Position numbers and translations under genes: made by a program. This document shows, in pieces, positions 20,255 to 29,861 of a stretch of DNA of 64,000 nt. The notes beneath the pieces were generated by a model that was not told the origin of the DNA, made no database searches, and saw only the letters and a program-made list of their open reading frames with translations. The stretch comes from Caloranaerobacter ferrireducens (GTDB taxonomy: Bacteria; Bacillota; Clostridia; Tissierellales; Thermohalobacteraceae), in contig NZ_MDJR01000007.1 in assembly GCF_001730685.1 (NCBI RefSeq), positions 1-64,000 of the forward strand, written 5' to 3'. Within the stretch, counting starts at the first letter, position 1. Each line of letters begins with the position of its first letter.

Positions 20255-21358
20255 CTATTTTAAGAACTTACCATCCTTATAGAATAATTCACCATCTGCA
20301 TAAATTTCTCCACCATCTTTCATATCACATAGCATATCCCAATGGATAACAGATTTATTTTTACCACCTGATTCTCCATATGCATTTCCTAAAGCTAAGT
20401 GAATAGTTCCACCTATTTTTTCATCAAAAAGCATATTCCTAGTAAACTTTTTAATACCATAGTTAGTGCCTATTGCAAATTCACCTATGTATCTTGCTCC
20501 TTCGTCAGTATCTAATAGTGCATGTAATAAGTCTTCACCTCTTGTAGCTTCAGCTTTTACAACCTTACCTTTTTTGAATGTTAAACGTATATCTTCAATT
20601 TCTTTTCCCATATATATTCCAGGAAAACTGAATCTAATATACCCTTCAACACTATCTTCGATTGGTGCTGTAAAAACTTCACCGTCAGGGAAATTAATAT
20701 TTCCACAACAATTAATCCATTTTCTTCCTCCTACTCTTAATTTTAAATGAGTATCTTTAGATTTTATCTCAATAAAATCTTTATCTTTTAGATAGTCAAT
20801 TATCTTTTCATGATGCTTTTTAACATTTTCCCAAGCTTTAATAGGGTCATCTTCATTTAGTAAGCAAGCATCAAAAATGAATTCTGTATATTCATCTAAT
20901 GACATATTACTTTCTTGTGCACTTGAATGAGTAGGATATTGGCATAAACACCATCTTAACTCTCCAGAATCAGCTCTTTTGTGAAAAATGTCGCTGATTT
21001 TTTTGTTTGATTTAACACTTAAAGCCATTCTTTTTGGATTAACACCTGATAATTCTTTAGTGTTGTACTCACCACTTATGCTAAGAATAGCATCAATTAC
21101 TTTAACCATATTTAACTTCAGTGGAGATACATAGCTTAATTGCTCTTCGTTTGCTTCCTTATAGAATATTTCATTTATTCCAGCAGGTTTTAGAAAAACT
21201 TCAGGGTGAGCGCCTACTCTTAAGGCTTCCCTATAAACTTCTTTGATTAAAGGCATTGCTAAATCTGAACCTTGTATAACAAAAATATCCCCCTTTTTGA
21301 TCTGTAATGAATAATTTACCAATACATTGGCCATTTTCCTTAATCTTGGATCAACCAT
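20255..21358 (-). CDS. M29-family aminopeptidase (AmpS-like)
   Basis: The 367-residue protein matches peptidase family M29 of metal-dependent aminopeptidases, cytoplasmic enzymes that trim peptides. Likely ligands are visible in PDGEVFTAPIEDSVEG, the GEFAIGTN segment, IHLALGNAY and SVIHWDMLCDM (histidine and aspartate). The length is slightly shorter than the usual 400 or so. AAAGGGGGTATTTT precedes the ATG. The gene is convergent with rpsI and divergent from cwlD. Confidence 0.88.
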   Translation of the reverse strand: MVDPRLRKMANVLVNYSLQIKKGDIFVIQGSDLAMPLIKEVYREALRVGAHPEVFLKPAGINEIFYKEANEEQLSYVSPLKLNMVKVIDAILSISGEYNTKELSGVNPKRMALSVKSNKKISDIFHKRADSGELRWCLCQYPTHSSAQESNMSLDEYTEFIFDACLLNEDDPIKAWENVKKHHEKIIDYLKDKDFIEIKSKDTHLKLRVGGRKWINCCGNINFPDGEVFTAPIEDSVEGYIRFSFPGIYMGKEIEDIRLTFKKGKVVKAEATRGEDLLHALLDTDEGARYIGEFAIGTNYGIKKFTRNMLFDEKIGGTIHLALGNAYGESGGKNKSVIHWDMLCDMKDGGEIYADGELFYKDGKFLK

Positions 21359-21534
21359 AAAATACCCCCTTTCAGATTACCTAGTATATATTCTACAAAA
21401 ATTACTAACATCCTCTTAAATTACCAGATTTACTAATAAATTATGAAAACTATTATTAATTAAACAAAAGTATTGTAATATAGACAAAGCCTTTTTAAAT
21501 ATTATTAAATGAGAATTTCAACGGGAGGAATACT

Positions 21535-22251
21535 ATGAAGCTAATAATTATAAAAAAAGAATGGATAATTATATTTCTTTTAATATTAATAAGTTTTATC
21601 TTTTATATAAATTCGAATAATTTCGTAACAACATCTTTATATCTACCTATTACTGACAAAGTAATAATTATAGATCCAGGGCATGGAGGAATTGATCCAG
21701 GGGCAGTTGGTAAGTTAGGAAAAAAAGAAGATGATATTAACTTACAAATAGCCCTCAAGTTAAGGAGATTAATAGAACAGACAGGAGGAATAGCTATTCT
21801 AACTAGAGAAGAAGATAAAGGATTATATACAGAAAAATCGAAAACCTATAGACAGAAAAAGAACGAGGATTTAAGAAATCGAAAGATATTTGTAAACGAA
21901 AGTGAAGGAGACATATTTATAAGTATTCATTTAAATAGTTTTCCACAATCTAAATATTATGGAGCTCAAACGTTTTACAAAAAAGGATGTGAAGACAGTA
22001 AGAAATTAGCAGAGATTTTGCAAGAAGAATTAAGAAATGTTCTAGATAAAAACAACAAGAGAGTTCCACAGGATAGAGATAATATATATTTACTCAGAGA
22101 AGTAAACATTCCTTCTGTGTTAATAGAATGTGGTTTTCTTTCAAACCCCAATGAAGAAAGACTTTTAAGTGATAGTAAATATCAGGAAAAAATTGCTTGG
22201 GCAATATATATAGGTATTATGAGATATTTTAAAGAAGTGAAAAATGAATAA
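21535..22251 (+). CDS. cwlD: N-acetylmuramoyl-L-alanine amidase CwlD
   Basis: This Amidase_3 enzyme cleaves the stem peptide from muramic acid; CwlD proteins do so while making muramic-delta-lactam in spore cortex. A single N-terminal membrane segment (about residues 9-27) anchors it outside the cell. Zinc ligands are H50 in IIDPGHGGIDPG, E65 and H132 in ISIHLNSF; the catalytic glutamate is E198 in PSVLIECGFLSNPNEE. At 238 residues it has no extra wall-binding domain, which fits CwlD. GGGAGGAATACT precedes the ATG. Confidence 0.88.
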   Translation: MKLIIIKKEWIIIFLLILISFIFYINSNNFVTTSLYLPITDKVIIIDPGHGGIDPGAVGKLGKKEDDINLQIALKLRRLIEQTGGIAILTREEDKGLYTEKSKTYRQKKNEDLRNRKIFVNESEGDIFISIHLNSFPQSKYYGAQTFYKKGCEDSKKLAEILQEELRNVLDKNNKRVPQDRDNIYLLREVNIPSVLIECGFLSNPNEERLLSDSKYQEKIAWAIYIGIMRYFKEVKNE

Positions 22252-22318
22252 AATAATATAGTTAAAGGGTATTATTATTCTATGGAAAACATTTATGAAA
22301 TATAATCTACGTCTCAAA

Positions 22319-22440
22319 AGAACAAAATCTTTGATTTGAATAAATTATAAGGAAGATTTTGCTTATATCCATAAACGGAAATTATATTTAAAATTATTCA
22401 CAATTTAATAAGGTATATAATTTCCTATGGATTATAAAAA
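22319..22440 (-). repeat. Dispersed bipartite palindromic element, copy A
   Basis: This copy is in reverse orientation to copies B to E. It contains the AAGATTTTGC arm pair, the ATCCATA-type arms and the box TTATTCACA at 22394-22402, a perfect DnaA-box consensus. It ends directly at the ribosome-binding site of the next gene, so it would form most of that gene's 5' untranslated region. Confidence 0.85.
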
Positions 22441-22454
22441 AAGGAGGAATACTA

Positions 22455-23867
22455 ATGGGAAAAATATTAGGAGCATACGTACTTCCTCATCCGCCAATTA
22501 TAATACCTGAAATAGGAAAAGGACAGGAAAGTAAAGCTGCAAAAACTATTCGTAGTATGAAGCAGATAGCGTCTGATATCAGTAAAAAAAAGCCTGATAC
22601 TATAATTATTGTTACTCCACATGGACCTTTATTTACTGATGCAATATCAATTCTTTATGAAGATAAACTTGTAGGAGATTTTAGGAAATTTGGGAGTGAG
22701 GAAATATATTTTGAGATAGTTAACAATAAAAGAATTGTGGATAATATTATAGAGAAAGCATCTTATAAAGATATTGTTTGTGCAAAAATTGATAAAGAGT
22801 TTGCATCAGACTATGATGTTGACTATAAACTAGATCATGGTGCTTTAGTGCCATTATATTTTATAAAAAAAGAGTACTCTGATTTTAATCTAGTACATAT
22901 AACTTACGGTTTATTGTTACCTATTGAGTTATATAAATTTGGGATGGTATTAAAACAAGTCATTGAAGAAAGTAAAGAAAATATAGTATTTATAGCTAGT
23001 GGTGATTTATCTCATAAATTAACAAAAGATGCTCCTAGTGGTTACAATGCAAGAGGTAAAGATTTCGATGAAATGATAGTAAAGTTATTAGAAGCTGGAG
23101 ATAGAGAAGGATTAATGAAGATAGATTTTAATTTCGCAGAAATAGCTGGAGAGTGTGGTCTTCGTTCAATTATGATAATGTGTGGTTTATTAGATGGATA
23201 TAAAACTATATCAGAAGTAATTTCATACGAATATCCTTTTGGTGTTGGTTATTGTGTAAGCTATACAGAGATTGAAGGAACCTCTAAAGATAATATGCTA
23301 CTTGACAAACTTATTAAGCATGAAAAAGAGAAAATGCAAAGAATAAGAGAAAATGAAGATGAATATGTAAGATTGGCAAGAGAAAGTCTAGAGTATTTTA
23401 TTAAGAATGGTAAAGTTATGGATATGCCTGCTGATATTAATAATGAAATGATTATGAACAAAGCAGGAGTTTTTGTATCAATAAAAAAAGACGGTAAATT
23501 AAGAGGATGTATAGGTACTATAGCTCCAACTGAAGAAAATATAGCAAAAGAGATTATAAGAAATGCAATTAAAGCAGGTACTGAAGATCCACGTTTCTAT
23601 CCTGTAGAAGAAGATGAACTTGAAAGGTTAAAATATTCTGTTGATATTATTAAGGAGCCAGAAGAAATAGATACAATAGAAAAATTAGATATTAAAAAAT
23701 ACGGTGTTATTGTAAGAAAAGGATATAAGATGGGAGTTCTTCTACCAGATTTAGAAGGTGTGGATAGTCCAGAAGAGCAGGTACTAATAGCCTTAAGAAA
23801 AGCAGGCATAAGACCTGATGAAGGATATATTTTAGAACGATTTGAAGTTATAAGGCATTGTGGATAG
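22455..23867 (+). CDS. MEMO-like / AMMECR1 fusion protein (AmmeMemoRadiSam A+B)
   Basis: The 470-residue protein joins two domains. Residues 1 to about 270 are a class III extradiol-dioxygenase-like MEMO domain (YVLPHPPIIIPEIGKG, IIVTPHGPLF, FIASGDLSHKL). Residues about 290-470 are AMMECR1-like (GVFVSIKKDGKLRGCIGTIA). In the AmmeMemoRadiSam set these are parts A and B, normally linked to a radical SAM enzyme; no such gene is adjacent here. The substrate is unknown. AAAAAGGAGGAATACTA precedes the ATG. Confidence 0.9.
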   Translation: MGKILGAYVLPHPPIIIPEIGKGQESKAAKTIRSMKQIASDISKKKPDTIIIVTPHGPLFTDAISILYEDKLVGDFRKFGSEEIYFEIVNNKRIVDNIIEKASYKDIVCAKIDKEFASDYDVDYKLDHGALVPLYFIKKEYSDFNLVHITYGLLLPIELYKFGMVLKQVIEESKENIVFIASGDLSHKLTKDAPSGYNARGKDFDEMIVKLLEAGDREGLMKIDFNFAEIAGECGLRSIMIMCGLLDGYKTISEVISYEYPFGVGYCVSYTEIEGTSKDNMLLDKLIKHEKEKMQRIRENEDEYVRLARESLEYFIKNGKVMDMPADINNEMIMNKAGVFVSIKKDGKLRGCIGTIAPTEENIAKEIIRNAIKAGTEDPRFYPVEEDELERLKYSVDIIKEPEEIDTIEKLDIKKYGVIVRKGYKMGVLLPDLEGVDSPEEQVLIALRKAGIRPDEGYILERFEVIRHCG

Positions 23868-23883
23868 ATTGTTAATAATTACA

Positions 23884-24030
23884 TGTGGATAAATTGTGTA
23901 TTGTGGAAAAAAATTATTATGTAAAGTTAAACATTGTTAAACTAAGTAAATATGGTATTTATAAGTTTACATAAGTTATCCACCACTATATGTGGATACT
24001 GTTGATAATGTGGATAAAAATAGTGGATAA
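23884..24030. other. Cluster of DnaA-box-like sites
   Basis: Six nonamers close to the DnaA box TTATNCACA lie within 147 bp. Perfect copies on the minus strand are at 23884-23892 and 24009-24017. Variants are at 23976-23984 (plus strand, TTATCCACC), 23991-23999, 24000-24008 and 24022-24030. The sites at 24000-24017 abut each other. The stretch is very AT-rich and lies between the MEMO-AMMECR1 stop and a terminator. It may bind DnaA as a titration, regulatory or secondary origin site; dnaA and dnaN are not nearby. Confidence 0.6.
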
Positions 24031-24035
24031 TTTAG

Positions 24036-24060
24036 AAGCGGCCTATGGCCGCTTTTGTGT
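24036..24060 (+). terminator. Intrinsic terminator after the MEMO-AMMECR1 gene
   Basis: AAGCGGCC and GGCCGCTT form a perfect GC-rich 8-bp stem with a three-base loop, followed by TTGTGTT. It lies about 170 bases after the stop codon, beyond the DnaA-box cluster. Confidence 0.75.
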
Positions 24061-24120
24061 TATATTACATTCTTTTATCATATAATCTTATAGAATGAAG
24101 GAATAACGGGGGTTATATTT

Positions 24121-25227
24121 ATGTTTATAATCATTTCAAAAAAGAAGTTATATTTAGCTATATTGATATTAGTTATAATAATTGTATTTTTAATAGCGGT
24201 TAAATTTTTGTTTTTAAGACATATACCAATATTTATTGATAAAGAGATTACTCATGAAATTGAGAAAATTTTCAACTTAAGAAGTCAAGCTATTTTAAAA
24301 CAAGATGAAAGTTTGCTGTCGATGCTTTATAATACATCGACAAAATATGGTAGATGGGCTTTTGAACATGAACTTAAAAGAATGAAATATTTACATAAAT
24401 GGGCTGATAAGCAGGGAGTGAAGTTTATAAGTATAAAGCCAAAAACTATAATTAGAAAAGTGAGAGAAAAGGGACAAGGGTTTTATATTAATTTAATGGT
24501 ATCTACTGAATATAAATACGTTTATGAAAATGAAAGTAATATAAATTTATTTAGAATAGGGACATATCATTCATTGGATATTGTTAAGGGTGAAGAGGAT
24601 GAATGGTTTATTACAAGAGAATGGTATACTGATCCATTTGCAGATTCACTAAAATTAGATGATATTAAGACAGAAGAGATAAAAACTTATATATTATCGC
24701 ATAAACCTAGAGATTTATCTAAAATAAGTAAGCGAAGGAAATCAGCAGTTGAATATGCAGATAAGTACTGTGGAGCAGCTGGATCTGAAAAAACAGGCTA
24801 TAGATATAACAGCAAATATATAAATTATAATTCTAGAGGAGGCGATTGTGCAAACTTTGCATCTCAAATTTTGTTTGAAGGAGGAAAATTCAGAAAGACT
24901 TATACGTGGAATTATAATAAAGGTGGCAGTAAAGCTTGGGTTAACGCACATGCATTTAAAGATTATATGCTGTACAGTGGTAGAGCTTCATTAATAGCTT
25001 ATGGTAGTTATGAAAAAGTTTATAAAGCTGCTTACAAACTACTTCCTGGTGATTTTATAGCTTATGGTAGAAAAGGAAAGGTAACTCATATCTCTGTTGT
25101 TACAGGTGCAGATTCTAAAGGTTATCCACTGGTAAATTGTCATAATACAGATAGATACAGAGTACCATGGGATTTAGGCTGGAGCGACAAAGGTATAAGA
25201 TTTTGGTTAGTTCGTGTTCATTATTAA
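24121..25227 (+). CDS. Membrane-anchored Amidase_6 domain protein
   Basis: The 368-residue protein has one N-terminal membrane segment (about residues 10-32) and a C-terminal Amidase_6 domain from about residue 205. The probable catalytic cysteine is C243 in RGGDCANFASQIL, with H323 in VTHISVVTG and an N/H pair in VNCHNTDR. Such papain-like domains act on cell-wall peptides or amide bonds outside the membrane. The middle part is not recognised. The gene stands alone behind GGGGG, with a terminator before it. Confidence 0.8.
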   Translation: MFIIISKKKLYLAILILVIIIVFLIAVKFLFLRHIPIFIDKEITHEIEKIFNLRSQAILKQDESLLSMLYNTSTKYGRWAFEHELKRMKYLHKWADKQGVKFISIKPKTIIRKVREKGQGFYINLMVSTEYKYVYENESNINLFRIGTYHSLDIVKGEEDEWFITREWYTDPFADSLKLDDIKTEEIKTYILSHKPRDLSKISKRRKSAVEYADKYCGAAGSEKTGYRYNSKYINYNSRGGDCANFASQILFEGGKFRKTYTWNYNKGGSKAWVNAHAFKDYMLYSGRASLIAYGSYEKVYKAAYKLLPGDFIAYGRKGKVTHISVVTGADSKGYPLVNCHNTDRYRVPWDLGWSDKGIRFWLVRVHY

Positions 25228-25287
25228 TCTATAGAAACACACAGAAAATTCAAAATAATAAAAAGATTACTTCTTTATCTTTACTAC

Positions 25288-25316
25288 TTTACTTTTGTAA
25301 AGCAATAAAGTATAAT
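25288..25316 (+). promoter_or_regulatory. Promoter of the amino-acid ABC transporter operon
   Basis: TTTACT at 25288-25293 and a perfect TATAAT at 25311-25316 are spaced by 17 bases, about 40 bases before the first transporter gene. Confidence 0.65.
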
Positions 25317-25356
25317 TTGTATTATCATCAAATATAAACTTAAGGAGGAGATACAA

Positions 25357-26160
25357 ATGAAGAAAAGTTACGCATTACTAATTTTAGCACTTATTTTATT
25401 ATCTTTATCTTTCACAGGTTGTGGTCAAAAAAATACAGAAGACCAATCATTAGAAGAAATTAAGAAAAAGGGATATTTTGTTGTTGGCCTTGATGATAAT
25501 TTCCCTCCAATGGGTTTTAGGGACAAGTCAGGTGAAATTGTAGGATTTGATATAGATATGGCGAAGGAAGCAGCAAAAAGAATGGGTGTAGAAGTTAAAT
25601 TCAAGCCAGTAGATTGGGATGGAGTAATATTAAGTCTTAAAAAGAAAGATATTGATTTAATCTGGAATGGTTTAACAGTAACAGATGAAAGGAAAAAGCA
25701 GATTAGCTTTTCAAAGGTTTATCTTTCAAATAGACAGATTATAATTGTTAATAATGATTCAGCTATAAATAGCAAAGATGATTTAATAGGAAAAGTAGTA
25801 GGTGTTCAACTTGGAAGCAGTAGCGAGCAAGCTTTAAATTCAGATAAAACTTTAGTTGAAACTTTAAAGAATGTAAGGAAATATTCAAATAATATTGAAG
25901 CATTATTAGATTTAAAGGCAAAAAGAATTGATGCAGTTGTTATAGATGAAATAGTTGGAAGATACTATATAGCTAAAAAACAAGATGAATACAGAATACT
26001 TGAAGAAAATCTTGGAGATGAATCATATGCAGTTGGAATAAGGAAAGAAGATGTTTCATTCAGAGAAGAATTAGACAGAGTACTTGATGAAATGAAAAAG
26101 GACGGAACAGCTGCTGAAATATCTAAGAAATGGTTTGGTGAAGATATAGTTATTAAATAG
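25357..26160 (+). CDS. Amino-acid ABC transporter substrate-binding lipoprotein
   Basis: The 267-residue protein has a lipoprotein signal with lipobox SFTGC and the SBP family 3 signature FVVGLDDNFPPMGFRDKSGE followed by GFDIDMAKEAAKRMGVEV. It captures a polar amino acid at the outer face of the membrane for the permease and ATPase encoded next. Substrate class (polar amino acid) is from family; the exact ligand cannot be read. AAGGAGGAGATACAA precedes the ATG. Confidence 0.92.
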   Translation: MKKSYALLILALILLSLSFTGCGQKNTEDQSLEEIKKKGYFVVGLDDNFPPMGFRDKSGEIVGFDIDMAKEAAKRMGVEVKFKPVDWDGVILSLKKKDIDLIWNGLTVTDERKKQISFSKVYLSNRQIIIVNNDSAINSKDDLIGKVVGVQLGSSSEQALNSDKTLVETLKNVRKYSNNIEALLDLKAKRIDAVVIDEIVGRYYIAKKQDEYRILEENLGDESYAVGIRKEDVSFREELDRVLDEMKKDGTAAEISKKWFGEDIVIK

Positions 26161-26174
26161 GGAGAGAATAGAAA

Positions 26175-26816
26175 ATGACATATATTTTAGATGTTACAAG
26201 ATTTATACTAAGAGGTGCTATAACAACTTTTAATTTGTATATTGTAACAGCTATGTTGTGTGTGCCTTTAGGGATTTTATTGGCTGTGTTTAAAATATCG
26301 AGATATAGTATTTTATCAAAAGTAATAGGTCTATATACATGGATATTTAGAGGTACTCCTTTGCTTTTACAATTATTCTTTGTGTATTATGGGCTGCCTG
26401 TAATAGGTATTTCTTTGATGCCTTTTACGGCAGCTGCTCTTACTTTTGTATTAAATTATTCAGCATATTTAACAGAAATATTTAGAGCTGGAATTGAATC
26501 AATAGATAAAGGTCAATTTGAAGCAGCTAAATCGCTTGGAATGAATTATAGGCAAACTATGACTAGAATTATAATTCCTCAAGCTGTAAGAAGAGTTATT
26601 CCACCAACTTGTAATGAAGCTATAAATCTTGTAAAAGATACTGCACTAGTGGCGGCTATAGGTATGGGTGACTTGTTAAGAGCAGCTAAAGAAGTACTTA
26701 CGAGGGATTTTACAATAACCCCATTTATTATAGCTGCATTACTTTATTTGGGAATAAGTTCTGTAATTGTAGCCATATTTAGAAAAATTGAAGATAGATA
26801 TTCTATATCTGATTAG
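26175..26816 (+). CDS. Amino-acid ABC transporter permease (HisM family)
   Basis: The 213-residue membrane protein has about five hydrophobic segments and the polar amino-acid permease motif ([18 protein letters not shown]) plus the EAA loop [20 protein letters not shown] that contacts the ATPase. It is 14 nt after the binding-protein gene, preceded by GGGAGAG. It probably works as a homodimer because only one permease gene is present. Confidence 0.93.
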   Translation: MTYILDVTRFILRGAITTFNLYIVTAMLCVPLGILLAVFKISRYSILSKVIGLYTWIFRGTPLLLQLFFVYYGLPVIGISLMPFTAAALTFVLNYSAYLTEIFRAGIESIDKGQFEAAKSLGMNYRQTMTRIIIPQAVRRVIPPTCNEAINLVKDTALVAAIGMGDLLRAAKEVLTRDFTITPFIIAALLYLGISSVIVAIFRKIEDRYSISD

Positions 26817-26827
26817 GAGAGAGTATT

Positions 26828-27532
26828 ATGATAAGAGTAGTTAATGTGAACAAGAGTTTTAAAGACCTTAAAGTATTAAAAAATATATCTTTTAATGTAA
26901 ATAAAGGAGAAGTAATATCAATAATAGGTCCTTCGGGTTCTGGGAAAAGTACTCTTTTAAGATGTATAAGTCAGCTAGAGGAAATAGATTCTGGATATAT
27001 AGAAATTGATGGTGTACCAATTACTAAAAATGGATATAAAAAGATAGGTATGGTTTTTCAAAATTTTAATTTATTTCCTCATAAAACTGCACTTGAAAAT
27101 ATTATTGAAGCTCCTATTATAGTAAAAAAAATCAATAAAGATAAAGCAATAAAATTAGGGAAAGAACTGCTTTCAAAAGTAGGTTTACTTGATAAACAAG
27201 ATTATTATCCGTCTCAGCTTTCAGGTGGACAAAAACAGAGAGTTGCAATTGCTAGGGCATTGGCAATGGAACCTGAAATAATGTTATTTGATGAACCAAC
27301 TTCGGCTTTAGACCCAGAGCTTGTAGGAGAAGTTCTAAATGTAATTAAGGAACTTGCCAAGGAACATATGACTATGCTTATAGTGACACACGAGATGAGA
27401 TTTGCAAAAGAAGTTTCAGATAGAGTAATATTTATGGACGAAGGAGAGATCATTGAAGAAGGTGATTCTAAGAAAATATTTGAAAATCCTGAGCATCCTA
27501 GAATAAGGTCGTTTTTGAGTAGAATGATATAA
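26828..27532 (+). CDS. Amino-acid ABC transporter ATP-binding protein (GlnQ-like)
   Basis: The 234-residue ATPase has Walker [11 protein letters not shown]-loop [11 protein letters not shown] (the LFPH form is typical of the polar amino-acid family), signature LSGGQKQR and Walker [15 protein letters not shown]. It completes a three-gene operon with the binding protein and permease; the gap is 11 nt and a terminator follows the stop. Confidence 0.95.
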   Translation: MIRVVNVNKSFKDLKVLKNISFNVNKGEVISIIGPSGSGKSTLLRCISQLEEIDSGYIEIDGVPITKNGYKKIGMVFQNFNLFPHKTALENIIEAPIIVKKINKDKAIKLGKELLSKVGLLDKQDYYPSQLSGGQKQRVAIARALAMEPEIMLFDEPTSALDPELVGEVLNVIKELAKEHMTMLIVTHEMRFAKEVSDRVIFMDEGEIIEEGDSKKIFENPEHPRIRSFLSRMI

Positions 27533-27537
27533 ATATG

Positions 27538-27564
27538 ACTTCGGGGAAAACCCGAAGTTTTTTG
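27538..27564 (+). terminator. Intrinsic terminator of the amino-acid transporter operon
   Basis: ACTTCGGG and CCCGAAGT (27538-27545 with 27551-27558) form a perfect stem with an A-rich loop, followed by six T residues. Confidence 0.92.
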
Positions 27565-27618
27565 TATGTAAATATTTCTGATATAATATCATTAAAGAGA
27601 AGTAAAGGAGTTGAATTT

Positions 27619-28542
27619 ATGATAGATAGATATTTAGAAATACATCCTGAAGTGGAAAAAGCAATAAAAGAAGGAAAACCTGTTGTTGCATTAGAATCTA
27701 CTATAATATCTCATGGTATGCCTTATCCTCAGAATGTTGAGACTGCAAAGAAGGTAGAAGAAATAGTAAGGCAAAATGGAGCTATTCCTGCAACTATTGG
27801 GATAATAAAAGGGAAATTAAAAGTAGGTTTAAATGAAGAAGAGATTGAATACATGGGGAAAGCAAAAAATGTATTGAAAGTAAGCAGAAGAGATATACCT
27901 TTTATAATAGCAAAGAAGCTTGATGGAGCTACAACAGTAGCTTCAACTATGATAATTTCTGCATTTGCAGGTATAAGAGTATTTGTTACAGGAGGAATTG
28001 GAGGAGTCCATAGAGGAGCACAGGAAACATTTGATATTTCTGCTGACCTTATGGAGCTTGCGAAGACAAATGTAGCAGTGGTTTGTGCTGGAGCGAAATC
28101 TATATTAGATATAGGTTTAACTTTGGAATATTTAGAAACTCATGGAGTGCCTGTAGTAGGATATAAGACAAATGAATTCCCAGCTTTTTATACTAGAAAA
28201 AGCGGATTTAAAGTTGACTATAGAGTAGATTCTGTAGGTGAATTAGCAAAAATTATTAAGGCAAAATGGGATTTAAATCTAGAAGGTGGTTTAGTCGTTG
28301 GCAACCCAATACCTGAAGAATATGAAATGGATTATGATATAATAAATAAAGCAATAGATGATGCTATTATTGAAGCAAATGAAAAAGGAATAAAGGGAAA
28401 GGACATAACACCATTTTTACTATCTAAAATAAAACAGATTACTGAAGGAAAAAGTTTAGAATCTAACATTCAGCTAGTTTATAATAATGCAGTAGTTGGT
28501 TCAAAACTTGCTGTTGAGCTAAGCAAATTATACAAGGGATAA
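27619..28542 (+). CDS. psuG: Pseudouridine-5'-phosphate glycosidase
   Basis: PsuG reversibly splits pseudouridine 5'-phosphate into uracil and ribose 5-phosphate, part of pseudouridine salvage. The 307-residue protein shows ALESTIISHGMPYPQN near the start and TGGIGGVHRGAQETFDISAD and LEYLETHGVPVVGY further on. I choose ATG at 27619 behind AAAGGAG; the longer frame from 27535 runs through the preceding terminator. The kinase partner PsuK is not adjacent. Confidence 0.93.
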   Translation: MIDRYLEIHPEVEKAIKEGKPVVALESTIISHGMPYPQNVETAKKVEEIVRQNGAIPATIGIIKGKLKVGLNEEEIEYMGKAKNVLKVSRRDIPFIIAKKLDGATTVASTMIISAFAGIRVFVTGGIGGVHRGAQETFDISADLMELAKTNVAVVCAGAKSILDIGLTLEYLETHGVPVVGYKTNEFPAFYTRKSGFKVDYRVDSVGELAKIIKAKWDLNLEGGLVVGNPIPEEYEMDYDIINKAIDDAIIEANEKGIKGKDITPFLLSKIKQITEGKSLESNIQLVYNNAVVGSKLAVELSKLYKG

Positions 28543-28576
28543 GTATAATAAATGACCTGCTTTAGGGGTGATTTTT

Positions 28577-29683
28577 ATGAATTATGTAGCAGTATTTAAA
28601 GAATTCGGTATGGTAGTTTTAGACATGCCAATTCAAAAATTAGGAATAGCTATATTTATATTTTTATTTACTATAATAATGAGAAATGTTTTTGCAAAAT
28701 ACTTTTTGAGAATAGCTTTAAAGTTCACAAGTAAGACTAAGTCAGAAATTGATGATGATTTAGTTAAAGCTTTTAGCAGTCCGTTAAGGGCATTTATAGT
28801 TATATTAGGTACTTATTTTGCACTTAAGTTATTTCCTTTGAGTTTTTCAACTGAACAGTTTATTTCAAAACTATTCCGTTCTTCAATAGTAATAATTATT
28901 GCATGGGGATTTTATAACTTAGAAGGCACATATTCAATACTATTCGAATTAATGGGAGATAAATTCAATTTAAAAACTAGCAAAGTATTAAAACCTTTCT
29001 TCTCTAAGATAATGAGAGTGATAACAATAGTGCTTACATTAGGGATAGTAGCTGAAGAATTTGATTATGATGTTAGTGGATTTATAGCTGGTTTAGGTAT
29101 AGGTGGTTTGGCAGTAGCTATGGCTGCTAAGGATTTTCTGTCAAATATTTTTGGTGGAATTGTTATCATTATGGACAAACCATTTGATATTGGTGATTGG
29201 ATAACGTCATCAGATATAGAGGGTGTTGTAGAAGATATTAGTTTTAGAAGTACTAAAATTAGAACATTCGATAAAGCAATAGTAACAGTTCCAAATTCAA
29301 TGCTTGTTGGACAGCCGATAATCAATAATTCAAGAAGAGGTATAAGACGTATTACTTTTAAGCTAGGGGTTACATATAGTACCCCAAGAGAAAAATTAGA
29401 AAAATGTATAAATAGAATAGAAGAAATGTTAAAAAACCATCCAGGGGTAGATAAAGACACAATATTTGTTAAATTTGATGGGTTTAATGATAGTAGTTTG
29501 GATATTTTACTATACTTCTTTACTAATACATCAGAGTGGGCAAGATATTTAGATATTAAACAGGATATTAACTTTAAGATAATGAAAATATTAGAAGAAG
29601 AAGGAGTAGAAGTAGCTTTTCCAAGTACAAGTATATATTTTGAAAATGCTTTAAAAACAGAACAATTAAAGGGGGAAATGTAG
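28577..29683 (+). CDS. Small-conductance mechanosensitive channel (MscS family)
   Basis: MscS channels release solutes on hypo-osmotic shock. The 368-residue protein has several N-terminal membrane segments. The conserved pore helix and beta domain are visible: GLGIGGLAVAMAAKDFLSNI then FGGIVIIMDKPFDIGDWI. I choose ATG at 28577 behind AGGGGTG; an in-frame GTG at 28568 is part of that site. It is longer than E. coli MscS because of additional N-terminal helices. Confidence 0.92.
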   Translation: MNYVAVFKEFGMVVLDMPIQKLGIAIFIFLFTIIMRNVFAKYFLRIALKFTSKTKSEIDDDLVKAFSSPLRAFIVILGTYFALKLFPLSFSTEQFISKLFRSSIVIIIAWGFYNLEGTYSILFELMGDKFNLKTSKVLKPFFSKIMRVITIVLTLGIVAEEFDYDVSGFIAGLGIGGLAVAMAAKDFLSNIFGGIVIIMDKPFDIGDWITSSDIEGVVEDISFRSTKIRTFDKAIVTVPNSMLVGQPIINNSRRGIRRITFKLGVTYSTPREKLEKCINRIEEMLKNHPGVDKDTIFVKFDGFNDSSLDILLYFFTNTSEWARYLDIKQDINFKIMKILEEEGVEVAFPSTSIYFENALKTEQLKGEM

Positions 29684-29714
29684 GGTTTGTTGATAAAGTA
29701 AAAAATTATAAATT

Positions 29715-29831
29715 TTTTATAATCCATAGGAAATTATAAACCTAATTAAGTTGTGGATAATTTTAAATATAATTTCCGTTTATGGATTTCAACAAAATCT
29801 ACCTTATAAATTAAATCGAAGATTTTGTTCC
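29715..29831 (+). repeat. Dispersed bipartite palindromic element, copy B
   Basis: This copy starts about 32 bases after the mscS stop. It has the ATCCATAGGAAATTATA arm, the box TGTGGATAA at 29752-29760 (perfect DnaA box on the minus strand), the matching TATAATTTCC and TATGGAT arm, and the second small hairpin CAAAATC/GATTTTG ending in GTTC. Confidence 0.88.
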
Positions 29832-29861
29832 AAACTTTGAGTTGACAGGGAATAGGAGACA

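Noticed and set aside
23884-24030. Chromosomal origin of replication
   Set aside because: The DnaA-box cluster alone is not enough; dnaA, dnaN, rpmH or other origin neighbours are absent, so I list only a DnaA-site cluster.
29065-29727. Long minus-strand reading frame over mscS
   Set aside because: It is the antisense shadow of a well-supported MscS channel gene and reads as low-complexity Ser/Ile-rich sequence.
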